Shown here: piece by piece, positions 14,111 through 19,916 of the stretch
How positions within the stretch are numbered: position 1 is the stretch's first letter
How the letters are laid out: each line of letters opens with the position of its first letter
Assembly: GCA_964415435.1 (NCBI GenBank)
Contig: CAYPZT010000017.1
Location: 1-19,916, forward strand
Origin: CAYPZT01 sp964415435
GTDB lineage: Bacteria > Patescibacteriota > Microgenomatia > UBA1406 > GWC2-37-13
DNA: 19,916 nucleotides
Direction: 5' to 3'
Made by a program: the position numbers and the translations under genes
Notes under the pieces: generated by a model
What the model saw: the letters and a program-made list of their open reading frames with translations, nothing else
The model's database searches: none
Told to the model about the DNA's origin: nothing

Positions 14111-17100
14111 ATGCGTCAATCATTTTCCCAGTCCAGCCTCGAATCGTACATCAAGCACCTCATCAAAAATGGTGCGAGCGAGGCTGATGTGAGAAAAAAA
14201 ATAAGGTCACTCGAGATTTATATTTCTTGGGCCTCTGCAAAAGGATTGATCGCTCAAAACGAAGTTTGGCAAATAAATAAGTTATTTGCCAAAATGAAGC
14301 GGAATTTTAACAGTGCGGACTATTCCAAAGACTCAAAAAATGATGACTTGAAGTCTTCATATGAAACTGTTCCCTACGAAGAAAACGTTCCTTCTCTTGA
14401 GCAGTTCCGTAAGGCACAATATACAGGGGAAAAGCATAGTGGCGGGCTAAAAGGTGAAATCTCGCTTCGATTTCACTTTCAGACGTATAAAATCCAGTCT
14501 GTTATCGAAGGTATATTAAGTTCTTTACCACTTCTGAAGGGTCGTCAGGAAAATGAAGACTATTCTAAAGGCCCAAACAATACTATCCCTCCCTCCCCAA
14601 CTGAGTTCACACGAAACCACTACATCGTCTTTGCCCTCCTTTTAGTGTTTTTCGCAGCTTTAGGCATTGGTGTTTATAATCAGTTTTTCAAAAAGACCGC
14701 CACACCATTCGCTTTCCCCAACTCGCTCACACGCGGCACACGCACGCTCTCATTCCAGGGACGCCTAACGGATAATCTGAAAAATCCTATCACAACCGCG
14801 ACCAACATGGTATTCCGGCTCTACAGCGACTCCTCAAGCACCGCACCTCAATATCTTCTTTATAATTCCGGCTCCTGTTCGGTCACTCCCGATCAGGACG
14901 GTATCTTCAACTCCCTTATCGGACAGGACTGTGGAGCAGAAATTGGAAGCTCGGTCTTCACCGAGAATCAGAACGTTTACCTTGACGTTCAGGTCGGTTC
15001 CGAAAACTTGAGCCCTCGCCAACAGATAGCAAATGTCGGTTATGCAATGAATTCCGAAACCTTGCAGGGCTTTCCGCCAAGTACAGGATCCTCAGGCTCT
15101 ACGGCACCATTTGTTCCGTACGTAGATATTTCAGGAGTTCTGAATATTGATAGTGCCAGAGCCAGCATTAGCCTCGGATCAGGGACAGGGCCCCACCAGA
15201 TTATTACAGGAGGAGCAAGTGCGCTTGCCCTTATGTCTGGAGGGAATGTCGGCATAGGCACAACTGCACCGAGCGAAAAAGTCGATATCGCAGGTACGGG
15301 AAGTAATCTCACATTTTCGGGCACATCGACAGTTCATCAGATAAAAACAGGCGGCACAAGCGATCTTTCACTTAATCCTGGAGGTAACGTAGGCATAGGC
15401 ATGACCAATCCAAGCTATAAGCTTGACGTATTAGGCACCTTTCATGTGACCTCAAGTGCGATTTTCGATTCAACAGGCACATTCGGGTCTACCCTATCGA
15501 TAAGTGACGGGACGAGAACCACGCCCGGCCTTAACTTCACATCAGACACTAATACAGGGTTTTATCGCATTGGGACAGATAAAGTTTCTATTTCCACGGG
15601 TGGAACAGATAGGTTCACTATTGATGCCGGAGGCAATACAGGCATAGGCTTTACAAATCCGGCTTCACGACTGACCGTTGCCGGTGGTGCGGCGATTGGC
15701 ACTACTGACCCAGCTTCGCTATTTTTAAACAGAGTAGCACCTTCTGGAGGCCTAATTGTTGAAGGCAACGTTGGTATAGGTAATACCAGTTCCTCCTACA
15801 AGTTGGATGTTTCAGGTAATACTAACATCGGCGGTACAATAAGCGTCGGAGGCTTCCGTCTAGGCACGTCTACAACCGCAGGCTATGTCCTGACTGCAGA
15901 TGCAAGCGGTTATGGTACGTGGCAGGCATCTGCTACGACCGTGACAGGTAATGGTGCTGCAAACTATTTGGCCCGTTGGATAAACTCAACACAATTAACA
16001 ACGGGCGTGAGTTATGATAATGGGAGTTTCCTTGGAGTTGGGTATACTGCCGGTACAGGTGGAGCTCTGCTTGTTAATGGAAATGTGGGTATTGGGATCA
16101 GTAATCCACAGACACTTTTGGATGTAAATGGAAAACTTAACGTTCAAGATAGTGTCGGTGGATTTGTAGGTATAGGTACAACTAATTCCGGAAATGCCAA
16201 GCTTGAAATTAAATTAAATAATACAAATGGTGTAAATTACAACGCTGCACTCTCCGTATTTGGATTAAACGCATCAAGAGAATTTCATAGACTCGGTGGA
16301 GAAGGTGATATAAATAATCCGCTCAACTCATTTTTTAACGGCTTCGGAGGGAACGTGGGCATAGGGACAACGGCAACTCCCGCCTCTAAACTTGTCATTT
16401 ATGGCAATCAGTCTATAGGTGCATCATATGCAACTATCGCGGCACCCACCAATGGACTTATTATTCAGGGTAATGTAGGTATTGGCTCAACAGGCAGAGC
16501 AGGATTTGCACTTGATGTAGGAGGAGCAGCCAATCTCCAAGGTACAACCGCTTCCCAGTTCTACTCTACAGGAGCGATTACAGGTGCAACTACACTCAAT
16601 GTGGTAGGACTCTCAACTCTGGCAGGTACAACCGCAAGTCAGTTCCATTCCACCGGTGCGATAAGTGGTGGATCAACCTTGACAATCACAGGTCTCTCAA
16701 CTCTGGCTGGTGCAACTTCAAGTCAGTTCTACTCTACGGGAGCCATAGCAGGAGGCTCTTCACTTACGATCGTAGGGAATAGCAACCTTGCCGGTACAAC
16801 TGTTTCACAACTCTACAACTCCGGTACCTCTACTCTATCCGGAAATGTGGGTATCGGGACAACATCACCCGTTGCAACATACAAACTCTACGTTGCGGGT
16901 GCCATATACGGAACAACCATCACCCAGAACGGGAACCTGGTCTGCGACAGTTCGGGCCTGAACTGTCCGGCAAATAACCTTACCGGTGGAGCAACGAACT
17001 ATCTTGCACGGTGGATAAGTGCTACTCAACTTTCAACGGGCGTGAGTTATGATAATGGAACATTTTTAGGCATAGGATATACAGCCGGTACAGGCGGAGT

Positions 17101-19916
17101 ACTACTTGTGAATGGGAATGTCGGTATAGGGACAACAAATCCGGGATCACGTCTTGAAATTAGCTCCGGCTCCTCAACTACTAATAACGGCCTTACTCTG
17201 ACTGGTGGAGTTGCGTCTGGAGGCCTTTCTCTTAGTAGTGGTGTTCTTACCCTTTCGTATTGGAATGCTGGCTACTTTAACATTGTGGGCGGTGGCAATG
17301 TGGTAGGACGAGGTCAAAATTCTGATGGTGTGAACTTCGCTTTTCCAAGAGGACTCCTCGTCTCTCCCTTATCAGGTTCTGGCTATCCTGCTTTTGTGGC
17401 AAAAGGGATTGGTTCGCAGACTGGAGAATATTTACGGCTTATTGACAGCTCGAGTAACGTACTTGGAGGCTTTATACCTATTGCGGCAGGTAATCAACGG
17501 CAGATATTGACACTTTACAACACATTGGAGACTTCTCCAACTAATTATGAAAGGCTAGCTCAATATGCAGACAGCTCGAGTAACATATTCAGGATAGAGA
17601 CACAAAATGGCGGAACGGGTGTATTAAGAGATTTAGCTCTACAAGGATCAGGTGGTAATGTCGGTATTGGCACAACCAACCCCAACGCCACTCTCCATGT
17701 AGTCGGTACCACCAACCTTCAGGGAACAACCGTATCTCAACTGTACTCCTCAGGTGCAGTCACCGCAGGAACGACACTCAATGTGGTGGGCCTCTCAACC
17801 CTGGCTGGCGCAACAGCAAGTCAGTTTCATAACACGGGTGCATTGACTGTACTTGGTATTTCTAACTTAAGTGGTACAACCGCTTCTCAACTTCATGTAA
17901 CAGGTGCCACTACCTTAAATACATTAAATGCTTCAGGACTCTCAACCTTGGCAGGAGCAACAGCCAGCCAGTTTTACTCCACAGGTGCCATAGCTGGAGG
18001 CTCATCACTTACGATCGTAGGTAATTCTAATCTAGCAGGAACAACAGTCTCACAATTATACAACTCAGGAGTCTCTACCCTCTCTGGAAATGTAGGTATA
18101 GGTACAACGGCTGGAGCGGGATATAAATTGTATGTGGCTGGTGCGATATATGGAACAACCATCACACAGAATGGTAACTTAGTCTGTGACAGCTCAGGCT
18201 TAAACTGTCCAACCAATAACCTTACCGGTGGAGCTACAAACTATCTTGCACGGTGGATAAGTGCTACTCAACTTTCAACGGGCGTGAGTTATGATAATGG
18301 ATCGTTCTTAGGGGTGGGAACAACGGCAGGAGGATCGAAACTCGTTGTTTCAGGCGGACTTGGTATTGGCACCACAGCACAGAATTCTATATTCCTTTCG
18401 ACCAATTCTCCATCAGGGGGAGCCATCATAGAGGGGAATGTTGGAATTGGAACCACTACTCCAAGTAACAAGCTGGCCGTTTTAGGAAATGGAATAAATC
18501 TTCTTGGAGGAGGTAATAATAGAACAGACTATACCTTGGGTAGAAGCACATCAGAAAGTCTATGGGGCATTGCAAACGCAGGTTCGATTTACTCCTTACT
18601 TGCGTCGGCGGGAGACACTGTTTTTAGGAATGATACCGAAGATGTAATCATTAGCGCCTATAACAATACGGGTTCTATCCGTTTCAGCACTAGAGGTGGT
18701 AGTGATATAGAAAGACTTACTATAAAGAACTCTGGGAACGTGGGTATAGGCACAAGCACACCCCGCTCGCTACTCACAGTAGCCGGTAATCAGTCGATAG
18801 GCATCGCTTATACCGGTGCAGTTGCACCTACAGGTGGACTTATTGTTCAAGGGAATGTGGGTATAGGCTTAGCAAGTCCGACTGAAAAATTGGAGGTCAA
18901 TGGCACAGTGCGTGTGGGCACAGCCGATGATTTCGGGCTAATTAATCTTGGTGACACATTGTCGGGTGCAGGCAACTACAGTACAGGCATCTATCGCGGC
19001 GGGTTGGGCTCAGTCACTGGAGGAGGTTACCTTAATCTTGGCTCGTGGTACGGAATTGCCTTTAACACAAGCGGCAACTTCCTAGGTAGTCAGGCAACCC
19101 GTATGGTGATTAACGGAGCCAACGGATATGTGGGCATAGGGACCACGGCTCCAGGAGGCGCTCTTGAAGTTGCCACAAACATAACAGCTACTCAAACTGG
19201 AGTAAGTTATGGATTCAAAAATAATCCTACACTAACGGGAACATTGGCGTCTGGGCAAAATAGTTTTTATGGTTTATATAACGTACCAACGATAAATATA
19301 GGTGGAACTGCGCCAAATCTGACCAACTTTTTTGGTCAGTATTTAGGAGCAAATATTGGCGTTGGAATAACCTCTACTGTCTCAAATTACTATGGATTGT
19401 ACGTTTCTACTCCCAATACTTCACCCTCAGGGACAATCTCAAACCGATTTGCACTTGTCACTGAACCGAATGCGGGAAACGTTGGAATAGGCACGACTAA
19501 TCCTTTTTCTGGGGTAAAACTTGATGTTGCTGGACAGGTAAGGGTTGGAACAACGGGTTCAGTTACTGCAAACAATCTTTGTATCGACTCTAATGGTATT
19601 CTTTCAGCTTGTAATGCCTCCTCCTCGCTCACTGGCACTGGCCAAACAAACTATCTGGCTCGCTGGATCAGTGCAACTCAGTTATCTACAGGCGTGAGTT
19701 ATGATAATGGATCGTTCCTGGGTGTAGGATATACTGCGGCCGTATCGGGTGCTTTGCTTGTCAACGGGAATGTTGGTATAGGTACCACTAATCCAAACGC
19801 AAAACTGCAGGTTGTAGGTACAACAAATCTTCAAGGTACAACCGTTTCTCAACTGTATTCAACAGGAGCCATTACTGGTGCGACTACCCTTAATGTTGTA
19901 GGACTCTCAACCTTGG
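14111..19916 (+). CDS. Giant membrane-anchored repeat fibre protein (partial, 3' end outside)
   Basis: I read this frame codon by codon from the ATG at 14111 to the window end: 1,935 codons with no stop. Residues 1 to about 60 (SLESYIKHLIKNGASEADVR, then RSLEIYISWASAKGL) align without gaps to the second half of the core-binding domain at 13406. A hydrophilic linker leads to one membrane helix (about 171 to 190), which puts the N-terminus in the cytoplasm. Outside comes a domain starting LSFQGRLTD and ending SPRQQIANVGYAM (about 213 to 315), common in bacterial surface proteins. From residue 378 on there are about 19 GNVGIGTT-type repeats, 28-residue repeats and four NYLARW blocks. This exterior is typical of trimeric tail-fibre-like proteins that often end in a self-cleaving S74 chaperone domain; that end, if present, is beyond the window. 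Confidence 0.88.
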   Translation, partial: MRQSFSQSSLESYIKHLIKNGASEADVRKKIRSLEIYISWASAKGLIAQNEVWQINKLFAKMKRNFNSADYSKDSKNDDLKSSYETVPYEENVPSLEQFRKAQYTGEKHSGGLKGEISLRFHFQTYKIQSVIEGILSSLPLLKGRQENEDYSKGPNNTIPPSPTEFTRNHYIVFALLLVFFAALGIGVYNQFFKKTATPFAFPNSLTRGTRTLSFQGRLTDNLKNPITTATNMVFRLYSDSSSTAPQYLLYNSGSCSVTPDQDGIFNSLIGQDCGAEIGSSVFTENQNVYLDVQVGSENLSPRQQIANVGYAMNSETLQGFPPSTGSSGSTAPFVPYVDISGVLNIDSARASISLGSGTGPHQIITGGASALALMSGGNVGIGTTAPSEKVDIAGTGSNLTFSGTSTVHQIKTGGTSDLSLNPGGNVGIGMTNPSYKLDVLGTFHVTSSAIFDSTGTFGSTLSISDGTRTTPGLNFTSDTNTGFYRIGTDKVSISTGGTDRFTIDAGGNTGIGFTNPASRLTVAGGAAIGTTDPASLFLNRVAPSGGLIVEGNVGIGNTSSSYKLDVSGNTNIGGTISVGGFRLGTSTTAGYVLTADASGYGTWQASATTVTGNGAANYLARWINSTQLTTGVSYDNGSFLGVGYTAGTGGALLVNGNVGIGISNPQTLLDVNGKLNVQDSVGGFVGIGTTNSGNAKLEIKLNNTNGVNYNAALSVFGLNASREFHRLGGEGDINNPLNSFFNGFGGNVGIGTTATPASKLVIYGNQSIGASYATIAAPTNGLIIQGNVGIGSTGRAGFALDVGGAANLQGTTASQFYSTGAITGATTLNVVGLSTLAGTTASQFHSTGAISGGSTLTITGLSTLAGATSSQFYSTGAIAGGSSLTIVGNSNLAGTTVSQLYNSGTSTLSGNVGIGTTSPVATYKLYVAGAIYGTTITQNGNLVCDSSGLNCPANNLTGGATNYLARWISATQLSTGVSYDNGTFLGIGYTAGTGGVLLVNGNVGIGTTNPGSRLEISSGSSTTNNGLTLTGGVASGGLSLSSGVLTLSYWNAGYFNIVGGGNVVGRGQNSDGVNFAFPRGLLVSPLSGSGYPAFVAKGIGSQTGEYLRLIDSSSNVLGGFIPIAAGNQRQILTLYNTLETSPTNYERLAQYADSSSNIFRIETQNGGTGVLRDLALQGSGGNVGIGTTNPNATLHVVGTTNLQGTTVSQLYSSGAVTAGTTLNVVGLSTLAGATASQFHNTGALTVLGISNLSGTTASQLHVTGATTLNTLNASGLSTLAGATASQFYSTGAIAGGSSLTIVGNSNLAGTTVSQLYNSGVSTLSGNVGIGTTAGAGYKLYVAGAIYGTTITQNGNLVCDSSGLNCPTNNLTGGATNYLARWISATQLSTGVSYDNGSFLGVGTTAGGSKLVVSGGLGIGTTAQNSIFLSTNSPSGGAIIEGNVGIGTTTPSNKLAVLGNGINLLGGGNNRTDYTLGRSTSESLWGIANAGSIYSLLASAGDTVFRNDTEDVIISAYNNTGSIRFSTRGGSDIERLTIKNSGNVGIGTSTPRSLLTVAGNQSIGIAYTGAVAPTGGLIVQGNVGIGLASPTEKLEVNGTVRVGTADDFGLINLGDTLSGAGNYSTGIYRGGLGSVTGGGYLNLGSWYGIAFNTSGNFLGSQATRMVINGANGYVGIGTTAPGGALEVATNITATQTGVSYGFKNNPTLTGTLASGQNSFYGLYNVPTINIGGTAPNLTNFFGQYLGANIGVGITSTVSNYYGLYVSTPNTSPSGTISNRFALVTEPNAGNVGIGTTNPFSGVKLDVAGQVRVGTTGSVTANNLCIDSNGILSACNASSSLTGTGQTNYLARWISATQLSTGVSYDNGSFLGVGYTAAVSGALLVNGNVGIGTTNPNAKLQVVGTTNLQGTTVSQLYSTGAITGATTLNVVGLSTL
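16535..16870 (+). repeat. 28-residue tandem repeats, first cluster
   Basis: Three consecutive 84-base units starting at 16535, 16619 and 16703, plus a partial fourth at 16787, encode the pattern L-(A/Q)-G-(T/A)-T-x-S-Q-(F/L)-(Y/H)-S-T-G-A-I followed by T-L-x-(I/V)-x-G-L-S-T. The pattern recurs in later clusters. Confidence 0.8.
17717..18112 (+). repeat. 28-residue repeats, second cluster
   Basis: Units start at 17717, 17801, 17867, 17945 and 18029. The second and third are shorter (22 and 26 residues), so the period is not strict. The protein of the last two units is almost identical to the first cluster while the DNA differs at many third positions. Confidence 0.75.
19829..19916 (+). repeat. 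28-residue repeats, third cluster (cut by window end)
   Basis: One unit beginning LQGTTVSQLYSTGAI at 19829 and the first residues of the next. It shows that the large module is starting again at the window edge. Confidence 0.75.

Larger units (their letters stand above)
15242..19798 (+). repeat. GNVGIGTT-type fibre repeats
   Basis: Within the giant frame the motif G-N-V-G-I-G-(T/x)-(T/x)-(N/S/A)-P, usually followed by a K-L-x-V-x-G strand, recurs about 19 times. Examples start near 15242, 15385, 15767, 16079, 16352, 16472, 16844, 17114, 17657, 18089, 18434, 18734, 18854, 19478 and 19769. Spacing is irregular (roughly 85 to 540 bases). Codon choice varies freely between copies. Such repeats form beta-rich fibre shafts in tail-spike and adhesin proteins. 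Confidence 0.85.
15958..19798 (+). repeat. Four large NYLARW modules
   Basis: A block beginning NYLARWI and running through TGVSYDNG(S/T)FLG(V/I)G starts near 15961, 17000, 18238 and 19654. Three of the four copies continue into LLVNGNVGIG. The second and third are 1,242 bases (414 codons) apart and share 63 identical bases (16997 to 17059 and 18239 to 18301). The second and third blocks are preceded by a Cys pair C-x6-C (16943/16964 and 18185/18206), the fourth by C-x9-C (19580/19610), and the first by none. Confidence 0.85.

Noticed and set aside
16535..18112. Repeats resembling a CRISPR array
   Set aside because: Units are 84 bases, in frame, vary between copies and have no unique spacers; they are protein repeats.
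15040..19638. Several minus-strand open frames sharing a VVPIPTFP-like motif
   Set aside because: The motif is simply the antisense reading of the GNVGIGTT codons in the giant plus-strand gene, so its recurrence reflects those repeats and not a family of small genes.
14111..19916. Prophage tail-fibre gene
   Set aside because: No phage structural, lysis or packaging genes are visible in the window, and the protein has a membrane helix near its N-terminus, which phage fibres lack.
1..19916. Alternative genetic code with TGA read as Gly (as in some Patescibacteria)
   Set aside because: TGA ends the gene at 10433 in the normal place and no long frame contains an internal TGA; TGG serves for Trp.

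Overview
This window most likely comes from a small-genome bacterium of the Candidate Phyla Radiation (Patescibacteria), probably a Microgenomates-type lineage. That placement is inference. It rests on very tight gene packing, convergent genes that overlap at their ends, few Shine-Dalgarno sequences, near-leaderless promoters, reduced versions of standard proteins (ComEC, L1 domain II), and a large share of secreted or membrane-anchored surface proteins of unknown function. The genetic code looks standard: TGA is used as a stop and no in-frame TGA needs read-through.

Region 1 to 3370: the tail of a Cys-rich, Pro/Thr-linker surface protein faces a minus-strand block secE-nusG-rplK-rplA, followed by a HEPN-domain gene where rplJ/rplL would often lie. 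rplA has a long Lys/Glu-rich N-terminal extension and a shortened domain II.

Region 3368 to 7926: a six-helix membrane protein with a short kinase-like tail, then a secreted protein and a secreted protein with a C-terminal membrane anchor (module 1). rnhB lies on the minus strand. comEA and a minimal comEC follow, which are DNA-uptake genes.

Region 8076 to 12856: a PaaX-family regulator is transcribed divergently from a three-gene surface operon (module 2). Its first two genes are paralogues in type and order of the module 1 pair. A minus-strand membrane-anchored Ig-like protein overlaps the end of the operon. Next is a 549-base AT-rich gap with a possible bidirectional terminator.

Region 13406 to the end: one operon driven by a consensus promoter. 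It encodes a stand-alone tyrosine-recombinase-type core-binding (SAM-like) domain with no catalytic domain, a 59-residue protein, and a giant open frame of at least 1,935 codons that runs off the window. The giant protein has a cytoplasmic N-terminus resembling half of the same core-binding domain, one membrane helix, and a very long repetitive exterior built from GNVGIGTT-type fibre repeats, 28-residue repeats and four NYLARW blocks. This operon is the best candidate for an undescribed system. It combines a DNA-binding-type domain, a membrane-anchored fibre, and a 20-base sequence that is identical in all four large repeats while its surroundings drift synonymously.

Five promoters were read with confidence or moderate confidence (secE, the gene at 3368, the PaaX-like gene, the gene at 8968, and the gene at 13406). 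All place the expected transcription start within a few bases of the ATG.
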